Positions 53,251-60,476 of a DNA stretch of 64,000 nucleotides are shown here, one piece after another. The position numbers and the translations under genes were made by a program. Position 1 is the stretch's first letter. The number at the start of each line of letters is the position of its first letter. Under the pieces are notes generated by a model that saw only the letters and a list, made by a program, of their open reading frames with translations, made no database searches and was not told where the DNA came from. The DNA is from Blautia faecis (GTDB lineage Bacteria; Bacillota; Clostridia; Lachnospirales; Lachnospiraceae). The stretch lies in NCBI RefSeq assembly GCF_020554845.1, contig NZ_JAJCIA010000019.1, positions 17,193-81,192 on the forward strand. Reading direction: 5' to 3'.

Positions 53251-53435
53251 TGGTTACTGGAAAGGGAAGAAAGAAACAGTAACGACAACAACGGGGGTGG
53301 GGTGAAGTAGTTGGTATCCCGCAACTTTATTGGTTTTTCTAATCTATCGTTGTCAAGAAAGTATCGGGAAACCAATCACTCCCCCTCCCCTTCGTTAAAA
53401 GTTCTTGCCAACCAGCAAGTTCCAGCCGACACACA
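53251..53435. other. Spacer between repeat copies B and C
   Basis: No gene. Contains a GTTACTG/CAGTAAC hairpin (53253-53285 region), a G-rich stretch (53294-53303) facing a C-rich stretch (53379-53390), and the left half of a 13-bp outer inverted repeat, GTTAAAAGTTCTT (53394-53406), whose partner AAGAACTTTTAAC lies at 53625-53637 beyond copy C. Confidence 0.6.
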
Positions 53436-53614
53436 GCATTTGGGCAATGTGTATTACTCCAGCGAGCCATTTCAGGCGCGCCCTTAGCGCAAGCGAAATC
53501 CAGCGCTTACGGAGACTTATGCGTGAGGGCTCTCCCGAACGCATTAGTCGCAGTTAGCGATTAGTTTGCTGGAGCGTTGCGCCGGCGAGAGAGTAATACA
53601 CATTGTCCAAATGC
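53436..53614 (+). repeat. Structured ~178-nt repeat, copy C
   Basis: Arms 53436-53459 and 53591-53614 (24 positions, one G-U), unlike those of A and B. Core pairings at the same places: AGCGAA/TTTGCT, AGCGCT/AGCGAT (five of six) and ATGCGT/ACGCAT. GCGTCC follows the right arm (53613-53618), CCAACCAG precedes the left arm. Copy C is itself nested in a perfect 13-bp outer inverted repeat. Confidence 0.88.
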
Positions 53615-53662
53615 GTCCCTCCTGAAGAACTTTTAACACACTAAATAGCAACTGAGAAAACC

Positions 53663-53691
53663 TTGTACAATAAAACCGGCTATGCTAAAAT
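53663..53691 (+). promoter_or_regulatory. Promoter of the jetABC operon
   Basis: TTGTAC (53663-53668), 17-bp spacer ending in TGC (extended -10), TAAAAT (53686-53691). Confidence 0.65.
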
Positions 53692-53705
53692 AAAGAAAGA
53701 TTTCA

Positions 53706-53732
53706 GGGACAAAGCAGTTTGTCCCTTGTTTT
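53706..53732 (+). terminator. Terminator-like hairpin in the jetA leader
   Basis: Perfect 8-bp stem GGGACAAA / TTTGTCCC with GCAG loop, then TTGTTTT, placed between the promoter and the jetA start. It could attenuate the operon or cap the 5' end of its mRNA. Confidence 0.6.
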
Positions 53733-53754
53733 ACGTTTGAAGAAAGGATACCCT

Positions 53755-55173
53755 ATGTTTCACATAATCCCCAACAATTTTTTTGTTCCGCTATCCTCGC
53801 CAAACCGAATTGTGTACTGGGAATGTATCAGCCGCCTTTTTGCCATTATGGAACACCAGCTCTCCTTTGGCGTGGAAAGAGAAGTGCTGGTAGACGAGCT
53901 GGAATTTTATTTTGGGCAGGAAAATGCGGCCCAGCTGGTGGAAGAAGAATTTCAGGCTGATGACAGCCGAAGCCGGGCTAACGGCATTTTGCGCCGCCTG
54001 GAATACTACGGCTGGATCGAAGTGGAAACAGACAAAAGCTACGTACAGCGTGTAAACTTCAAGGAATACGCTGTGAAAATAATCAAAACACTCCTGGATA
54101 TCGCAGATGGGAAACAAATTGAATACCAGGGGTACATTTATACCATCTACAGTCTGGTAAAAGGCACCATGGATAAGCCGGGTATCGTGCTCATGCAGAT
54201 CTGGGAAAACACTGACTACCTGATCACTGGTCTGAAAAACCTCAATTCCAACATCAAACACTACATTGATGACCTTACCAGACACAGCACGGTTGCCCAG
54301 ATTATGGATGCACTGTTTAACGACTACATTACCAATATTGTAGACAAAGCCTACCACCGCCTGTTGACTTCTGACAATGTTTCCAAGTTTCGTCCGGAAA
54401 TTATGCAGTGCCTGGAGAAAAAAAGCCACAATGAGGAATTTCTGGAAAAGGCATCTGCAGAGATTGCAGCTATCCGGGAGGTTTCCGAGGAAGAGGGGCG
54501 GGAACTGACCTACCGTTATCTTCACGAAATTATTGAGGCTTTCCGCAATATGGACGAGATTCTTCAGGAAATCAACCAGAAAAATACCCAGTACCAGCGA
54601 GCTGCCATCAACCGTGCTAAATTTCTCCTGGCAGGAAATGAAGATGTGCGGGGGCAGTTGAAAGAAATACTCATGGGAATTAATGAAGAAATCAACCGGG
54701 AAAATATGGATCTTGGGGGAATCTACCGCATTGATTTTCTGGATGATCTGGTGCGTATTTGCCAGTGTTCTATTCTGGAACAAAGTTCTCTGTATCTGGC
54801 AGTAGAAGGGAAAAAGGAATTCATCCCCTCCAGTCTGGAGAATGAGGAACCAGACGAAGAGCTTCGCCGTGAGAAAATGAGAAAGATGGCAGAAAAGATC
54901 CGGAAAGTGATCAGTGTAGAGAAAATTCAGAACTACGTAAACCGTTATCTGGCGGAAAAAGATGAGCTGGAAGCAAGCCAGCTTCCTCTCAATAATGAAG
55001 AGGATTTTATCAAACTGATCTATGTGCGCCTTTACGGTCAGCGCAAAAATATGGGATATGTAATAGAAACTCTGGAAGAACGGGAAGTAAACGGCTACCG
55101 TTTCAAAGATTTTCGGATACGGAGGAGAGAAAATGGAATATCTGGAAGGAATGCTGCAAAAAGAAAAGGATAA
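53755..55173 (+). CDS. jetA: Wadjet-like JetA (kleisin-type subunit, DUF5716)
   Basis: 472 residues from ATG 53755 (GAAAGGA site). Begins MFHIIPNNFFVPLSSPNRIV, then a winged-helix-like N-terminal region (ILRRLEYYGWIEVETDKSYV) and long helices, as expected for the kleisin-like subunit of a MukBEF/Wadjet-type SMC complex. The C-terminal 41 bases overlap jetB. In known Wadjet systems the complex recognises and helps cleave circular plasmid DNA; here a nuclease subunit is missing. Confidence 0.82.
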   Translation: MFHIIPNNFFVPLSSPNRIVYWECISRLFAIMEHQLSFGVEREVLVDELEFYFGQENAAQLVEEEFQADDSRSRANGILRRLEYYGWIEVETDKSYVQRVNFKEYAVKIIKTLLDIADGKQIEYQGYIYTIYSLVKGTMDKPGIVLMQIWENTDYLITGLKNLNSNIKHYIDDLTRHSTVAQIMDALFNDYITNIVDKAYHRLLTSDNVSKFRPEIMQCLEKKSHNEEFLEKASAEIAAIREVSEEEGRELTYRYLHEIIEAFRNMDEILQEINQKNTQYQRAAINRAKFLLAGNEDVRGQLKEILMGINEEINRENMDLGGIYRIDFLDDLVRICQCSILEQSSLYLAVEGKKEFIPSSLENEEPDEELRREKMRKMAEKIRKVISVEKIQNYVNRYLAEKDELEASQLPLNNEEDFIKLIYVRLYGQRKNMGYVIETLEEREVNGYRFKDFRIRRRENGISGRNAAKRKG

Positions 55174-55750
55174 TTTCAGCAGGGTTTGTAACCGTCTTCT
55201 GGGAACCTGCTTTTTGTGCAAAGGAAACCAGAATACCAAAGCAGATTATTATTTTGTGCTGAAATACAGGAAAGAATTTAAAGAATATCTGGGCGTTCTT
55301 GGCTATCGCCTTGAGATAAACGAGGAATATGGAGTGATTCAGCTGACCAGTCCGAGAGGGTATAACCGGATGAATCTGAAGCTTTATGATTCCATTGTAC
55401 TTCTGATCCTGCGAATCCTTTACGATGAAAAGAAGCGTGAGCTTTCCGCAATAGAGGAAGTAATCGTGAACCTTGGAGACATTCAGGATAAGTTTGTGAG
55501 TCTTAATATCCGTGACAGATTAATCGACAAAACCACCATGCGAAATGCCCTGAGCCTGTTCCGAAGATATCAGATCGTGGAGCTTCTGGATAAGGATATG
55601 GGAGATGAAGAATCTCGTGTTCTGATTTACGACTCCATTCTGATGGTGGTACGTGCAGAAGACATTAAGGCAGCATATGAGAAACTGGAGACATACAGAA
55701 AGGGAAGAAACGAAAGCGATGAAGAAACTGACGAGGATGAAGCTGATTAA
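55133..55750 (+). CDS. jetB: Wadjet-like JetB (DUF4194, KITE-type subunit)
   Basis: 205 residues. Central region YYFVLKYRKEFKEYLGVLGY then LKLYDSIVLLILRILYDEKK and RNALSLFRRYQIVELLDKDM fit DUF4194 tandem winged helices that bind the kleisin. Ends in an acidic tail (GRNESDEETDEDEAD). GGAGGAG lies inside the end of jetA; its own end overlaps jetC. Confidence 0.88.
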   Translation: MEYLEGMLQKEKDNFSRVCNRLLGTCFLCKGNQNTKADYYFVLKYRKEFKEYLGVLGYRLEINEEYGVIQLTSPRGYNRMNLKLYDSIVLLILRILYDEKKRELSAIEEVIVNLGDIQDKFVSLNIRDRLIDKTTMRNALSLFRRYQIVELLDKDMGDEESRVLIYDSILMVVRAEDIKAAYEKLETYRKGRNESDEETDEDEAD

Positions 55751-58700
55751 TTGGCATAGGTTTAATAACTGTACCATAGAGTTTGGAGATTCCACTCTTT
55801 TATCTGGTGAAAACGGCGCTGGAAAATCCACTCTTCTGGACGCAATCCAGTTTGTGATCATCTGTTCCACCGGTTATTTTAACAAGGCGGCCCACGAGAA
55901 TGGCAAGCGAAGGCTTACCGGATATATCCGCTGTAAAACAGGAAAAGAAAACCAGCCTTATGAGCGTACCGGTGAGATCAGCGCTCATGTTGCCTTGGAA
56001 TTTTATGAGGAAAGCAAGGATAAATATTTCATTATCGGTGCTGTTGTGGACTCTGCTTCTGAGGGCCAGGAGACCACAGTGCGATATCTGATGGAGAATA
56101 CAAGGATCTCAGATGATCTTTTCCTGTACGGAAACCAGGTGAAATCTATTGCAGAATTCCGTGGTTCCAATATTGATATCCGCCAGTGGTGCAAGACCAA
56201 TGTAGAAGCCCGTAGAATGGTCACAGCAAGACTTGGAAGGATTGAAGATAAGTTCTTCCGTCTGATTCCAAAAGCGCTTGCATTTAAGCCAATCGACGAT
56301 ATTAAGGACTTTGTTTACTCTTACGTGCTGGACGAAAAAGAAGTCAATATTGATGTACTTCGGGAGAATGTGCGTACTTATCAGGATATGGAACGTACCC
56401 TTGATAACGTGAAAGAACGCATGAAAAAACTGAAAAAAATACAGGAATTGTACCAGCGTGTACAGGAGCGTATTGAAAAGGACAGGATGTACGAGTATTT
56501 CCTGAAACGTAGTGATCTGGAGCTTGTGGAAGGACAGCTTTCCAGTCTGGAAACTGCCAGAAAAAACGAAGAAATCCGTCTTTCCCAGGCGAAAGCCCAG
56601 CTGGAAATGCTTCAGAAAGAGCGCTCTGAAAAGCAGGAAATTGCCACAAATATCCGTGTAGAACTGCGCCATAACCAGGAATTTGTAGCTTTGGAAGAGG
56701 AGAAAAAAGAGCTGAAAAGGCTTCGGGATAAGAGACAGGAAGCTATGAATGAGGAGACGGAATTGAAGAAGAGCGTGGCTCAGGCGGCCAGGGACTGCGA
56801 GAGTTTATTGCGGACTATGGGGGCCGGGAACACTTCCAGATATTCTGCAGCAATTTCTACCGAAATGAGTCAGTCTGCAAATGCAGAAAATGAAACTGGC
56901 GTAGATTTCGCTTCCTGTATCCGTGAATACCGGAAAAAACTTCAAACTCTGGATGGTGATATCAATGTAACAGAAATAAAGAGCCTTACAGATGATGTGA
57001 TCCATTTCAAACAGATGCGCTATGGAGAACTGCAGGAAGAGCAGGCGCAGCTGAAGATCCGGCTTAACCAGAACCAGACAGAATGGGAGAAATTAAGCAA
57101 AAAGATCAATAAACTGAAACGCAAAAAGCTGACTTATCCATCTGGGGTAGAGCTTCTTGTGGAGTCTGTACAGGAAGAATTTGCGGGTATTGGAAGAGAA
57201 ATCCAGCCTGGAGTGTTCTGCGAAATGCTGGAAATTAAGGATGAGGAATGGCGAAACGCAGTAGAGGGGTATCTGAATACGCAGCGTTTTTACGTGCTTG
57301 TAGAACCGGAGAACTTCGATATTGCACTTGGTATTTATGACCGTCTTCGAAGAGAGAAAAAGGTTTACGGAGTAGGTCTGATCAACACGAAAGATCTGGA
57401 AAAATACGACACTGCTCCTGCTGGAACTCTGGCAGAAGTAGTCACATCCCAGAACAAATATGCCCGTCAGTACAGCAACATGCTCCTTGGAAAAGTACAG
57501 ATGTGCGAGCGTTACGAAGACCTGAAAAAGTATTCTGTTTCTATCACAAAGGGCTGTATGAGATATCAGAACTGTGTGGCAAGTGCCATCAAACCAGAGG
57601 TATTTCGTGTGCCGTTTATCGGCAAAAATGCTTTTACTGTACAGCTGGCACAGGCTGAAGAAGAATTTCAGAAGCTTAGTGAAACAATGGAAAATCAGGA
57701 GAAAAAGCTGTCTGACACAAAAGAGATTCTGGGACTTCTTTCTACAGAAAGTGACGTGGATATTAAGTACCGTCTGGATGTGATCGCTACCCTTCGTATG
57801 TTAAATAAATCCATTGATAAATGTGAGGAAAATATACGAAAACTGAAAGAAAATTCCACCCTGATCCAGAAGCAGCTGCAGCTGGATGAGCTGGAAAAAG
57901 TGCTTAGGGGATTGGATTACACCATCAGCTCCGACACGGAAAAAATCGGTGGAATGCGTGCCCGGATCCAGGATTTGGTTGCCAGAAAACAGACACTTCT
58001 GGAAAAACAGATTACCGGAAAGAGTGAGGTAACCGCTCTTGCAGCAGATGCGGGAGAACGTTTAAATAGCTGGAATCGGGAATATAAGGAGGCTCTGGGA
58101 GTAAGATCAATTGAGCAGTTTCAAAGTGAATATTTTTATAAACTGCCTTCTAATAAGAGAAAATATAACAGCGAGAGATGTCAGATTGCCAAAGACAATA
58201 TGATAAATGCCATGGTGGAATATAAGACCGAGCATGATTTTGGTGCAGCTGCCAGTCTGGAAGGTTTTCCTGAATTTGAGGCGGTGTATGAACGTTTGAA
58301 AAACTCTGAACTTCTTGATTATGAGGAGAAAGTACAGTCTGCCCATAAAGCGGCAGAAACAGAATTTCATGAGCAGTTCCTGGCGAAATTACAGGAGAAT
58401 ATGAAGCTTGCCCAGGGGGAATTTAAGGAACTGAACAAGGCGTTAAAGGGCATTGATTTTAGCAGTGAACGCTATGAATTCCAGTTTATGCCAAGTAAGA
58501 AATACCGCAATTATTATGAAATGATCATGGATGATTTCAATGTGACACAAGGCGAATCCCTGTTTTCGGGAATTTTCCATGAGGCTCATAAGGATGTAAT
58601 CGAGGAGCTGTTTGAACAGCTTTCGGTAAGTGGAGATAACAGTGCACAGGCTCTTGACGAGTTTACGGATTACCGTACTTACATGGATTATGACATTAAG

Positions 58701-59054
58701 ATCATTCATAATGACGGCACCTATTCTTACTATTCCAAGGTATGTGAAGAGAAGAGCGGCGGTGAGACACAGACCCCATTCTACGTGACAGTTGCGGCTT
58801 CTTTTGTGCAGCTTTACAGCAATAATATTGGTGGCGAGGCAGCTGGGCTGGTACTTTTTGATGAGGCCTTTAATAACATGGATGATGAAAGAATCGGCGG
58901 CGTTTTGGAATTCCTGAGACGCCTTCCATTACAGCTTATTATCGCCGCTCCTCCAGATAAGATCCAGTATATCGGCCCGGCTATGGATGAAGTGATGCTG
59001 GTAATGACAGATCAGAAGCAGAGTTATGTGGAGGAATATCATAACGCGGTGTAG
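55719..59054 (+). CDS. jetC: Wadjet-like JetC (SMC/MukB/SbcC-type ATPase)
   Basis: 1111 residues from ATG 55719. Walker A SGENGAGKST (29-38) after the family-typical MKKLTRMKLINWHRF; two long coiled-coil arms (about 225-430 and 640-900) around a central hinge; signature EEKSGGETQTPFYVTVAASF and Walker B GLVLFDEAFNNMDDERIGG near the C-terminus. It should power loop extrusion with JetA and JetB. A downstream JetD (Toprim nuclease of about 400 residues) is the rule in this family but is not found: the next gene encodes a 99-residue protein. Confidence 0.93.
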   Translation: MKKLTRMKLINWHRFNNCTIEFGDSTLLSGENGAGKSTLLDAIQFVIICSTGYFNKAAHENGKRRLTGYIRCKTGKENQPYERTGEISAHVALEFYEESKDKYFIIGAVVDSASEGQETTVRYLMENTRISDDLFLYGNQVKSIAEFRGSNIDIRQWCKTNVEARRMVTARLGRIEDKFFRLIPKALAFKPIDDIKDFVYSYVLDEKEVNIDVLRENVRTYQDMERTLDNVKERMKKLKKIQELYQRVQERIEKDRMYEYFLKRSDLELVEGQLSSLETARKNEEIRLSQAKAQLEMLQKERSEKQEIATNIRVELRHNQEFVALEEEKKELKRLRDKRQEAMNEETELKKSVAQAARDCESLLRTMGAGNTSRYSAAISTEMSQSANAENETGVDFASCIREYRKKLQTLDGDINVTEIKSLTDDVIHFKQMRYGELQEEQAQLKIRLNQNQTEWEKLSKKINKLKRKKLTYPSGVELLVESVQEEFAGIGREIQPGVFCEMLEIKDEEWRNAVEGYLNTQRFYVLVEPENFDIALGIYDRLRREKKVYGVGLINTKDLEKYDTAPAGTLAEVVTSQNKYARQYSNMLLGKVQMCERYEDLKKYSVSITKGCMRYQNCVASAIKPEVFRVPFIGKNAFTVQLAQAEEEFQKLSETMENQEKKLSDTKEILGLLSTESDVDIKYRLDVIATLRMLNKSIDKCEENIRKLKENSTLIQKQLQLDELEKVLRGLDYTISSDTEKIGGMRARIQDLVARKQTLLEKQITGKSEVTALAADAGERLNSWNREYKEALGVRSIEQFQSEYFYKLPSNKRKYNSERCQIAKDNMINAMVEYKTEHDFGAAASLEGFPEFEAVYERLKNSELLDYEEKVQSAHKAAETEFHEQFLAKLQENMKLAQGEFKELNKALKGIDFSSERYEFQFMPSKKYRNYYEMIMDDFNVTQGESLFSGIFHEAHKDVIEELFEQLSVSGDNSAQALDEFTDYRTYMDYDIKIIHNDGTYSYYSKVCEEKSGGETQTPFYVTVAASFVQLYSNNIGGEAAGLVLFDEAFNNMDDERIGGVLEFLRRLPLQLIIAAPPDKIQYIGPAMDEVMLVMTDQKQSYVEEYHNAV

Positions 59055-59204
59055 GCCCTGTTTGAAAAATTATTCCCATAATCTGCACGCACCAGTATGG
59101 TTGACAGTTGTTGTGTTTTTTTGAGATGATTCCACAATTCACAGTTGCACAGTGGCAGATTAAGCGGTAAAATAAACGAAAATAACGCAGAGGAGGTATC
59201 GCAT

Positions 59205-59504
59205 ATGACAACATTGGAAATTCTGGACCGTCTGCAAGGGGATGCACTGAAAGATGGTGAACTTCGAAAAAAGCTTTTGGCAACCCGTTTGGAAAAGGAT
59301 CCTCTCACTGTTTTTTGCAGATTATGCAGGGAACTTGGCTATGAATTGTATGAAATGGACCTGGTATCTGCCGGAGAAGACTTCTATGCCACCATGCGCC
59401 GCAGTACCAATGGTGGCGGAGAAAACTCCCCGAAGCTGGAGGGGGAAGATGACTTCTATGAGCTTTTGATGGCAAGCCTGGAGGCAGCGGAGAAAGCAGA
59501 ATAG
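59205..59504 (+). CDS. Nif11-like small protein
   Basis: 99 residues from ATG 59205 (GAGGAGGT site). Residues 1-50 (EILDRLQGDALKDGELRKKL, then VFCRLCRELGYELYEMDL) resemble the Nif11 leader domain of RiPP precursors: Asp-x-ELRxKL followed by a helix and GYEL..DL. A Gly-rich break follows (RRSTNGGGENSP), then an acidic helix (DDFYELLMASLEAAEKAE) rather than a Cys- or Ser-rich core. It may be a precursor, a stand-alone Nif11 protein, or a regulator. It lies where jetD would be expected. Confidence 0.65.
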   Translation: MTTLEILDRLQGDALKDGELRKKLLATRLEKDPLTVFCRLCRELGYELYEMDLVSAGEDFYATMRRSTNGGGENSPKLEGEDDFYELLMASLEAAEKAE

Positions 59505-59660
59505 AATTGGCTCAAATTGACATCAACTATGAGTGTTTTAGGTAAGCCAAAAGTATTACACAAAACATTATGTAAACTAAAAGGACGACAGTTGAAAACC
59601 TAAATTTCGTTGAAAATTAGAGGGAAATGTCTGTTATAGATTGAAAAACAGGGAGTATGT

Positions 59661-60344
59661 ATGGCAGAATTAACAGAATTGCAGAAGCAGTTATTCGAAT
59701 TACAGGATATAAAATATCGGGATTTCCACAGCAAATTAATGCCCGAAACAGCCAAGGAAAAGATTATTGGAATCCGTACTCCTGTGCTTCGGAAGTTTGC
59801 AAAAGTATTCGCCGGTACTCCGGAATCAGAGGACTTTTTGCAGCAGCTTCCTCACCAGTTTTATGAGGAAAATAACCTTCATATGATGCTGATCACTGGA
59901 ATAAAGGACTATCCGAAATGTATGGAAGAAGTACTGCGATTTCTGCCATATATCGACAACTGGGCCACCTGTGATTTCCCAGAGCCAAAGTGTTTTCGTA
60001 AGAACAAAAAAGCAGTATTAGAAGAGGTCCGGAAGTGGATCGCCTCCACTGAAACCTACACTATTCGCTACGGAATTGGCATGCTTATGCGCCTTTTTCT
60101 GGATGAGGATTTTTCCCCAGAGTATCTTGAAATGGCAGCTGGCGTACAATCACAGGAATATTATGTAAACATGATGATTGCCTGGTATTTTGCCACCGCG
60201 CTGGCCAAGCAATGGGATGCTGCAGTCCCTTATATTGAGCAGCACAGACTGTCGGACTGGGTACATAAAAAGACTATCCAGAAGGCAGTGGAAAGCTACC
60301 GGCTTACGTCTGAACAGAAGGAATATTTGAAAGGCTACCGTTAA
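59661..60344 (+). CDS. DNA alkylation repair protein, AlkD-like
   Basis: 227 residues made of HEAT-like helices. Motifs IIGIRTPVLRKFAKVF, MLITGIKDYP, LPYIDNWATCDF and RYGIGMLMRLFLDEDF match the AlkC/AlkD-type DNA glycosylase family; the Asp in DNWATCD is the position used to stabilise the excised base. It removes N3- and N7-alkylated purines from DNA in characterised members. Confidence 0.88.
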   Translation: MAELTELQKQLFELQDIKYRDFHSKLMPETAKEKIIGIRTPVLRKFAKVFAGTPESEDFLQQLPHQFYEENNLHMMLITGIKDYPKCMEEVLRFLPYIDNWATCDFPEPKCFRKNKKAVLEEVRKWIASTETYTIRYGIGMLMRLFLDEDFSPEYLEMAAGVQSQEYYVNMMIAWYFATALAKQWDAAVPYIEQHRLSDWVHKKTIQKAVESYRLTSEQKEYLKGYR

Positions 60345-60379
60345 AAATAGGATTTTATGGTTTAGAGACTAAGAAATGA

Positions 60380-60437
60380 AAAACGCCAGAATGAAAAGCT
60401 TTATCATGCGGTAAAGCGAATTTCATTCTGGCGTTTT
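60380..60437. terminator. Two-way terminator between alkD-like and GH13 genes
   Basis: Perfect 17-bp stem starting AAAACGCCAGAATGAAA, with an inner GCTTTA/TAAAGC hairpin, and A/T flanks giving T runs on both strands. Serves the converging genes. Confidence 0.9.
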
Positions 60438-60476
60438 GTATTTATGCAGGCATAAGATCCTGGTGGCTGCCGCAAA

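Noticed and set aside
53073..53614. Repeat pair considered as retron msr-msd
   Set aside because: No reverse transcriptase gene in the window and no suitable branching-G context recognised.
53791..55239. 482-codon minus-strand reading frame opposite jetA
   Set aside because: Antisense shadow; Phe/His/Cys-rich translation without any domain.
59055..59204. Possible jetD start right after jetC
   Set aside because: All three frames are interrupted by stops and no Toprim-like sequence is present here or in the following 1.3 kb.
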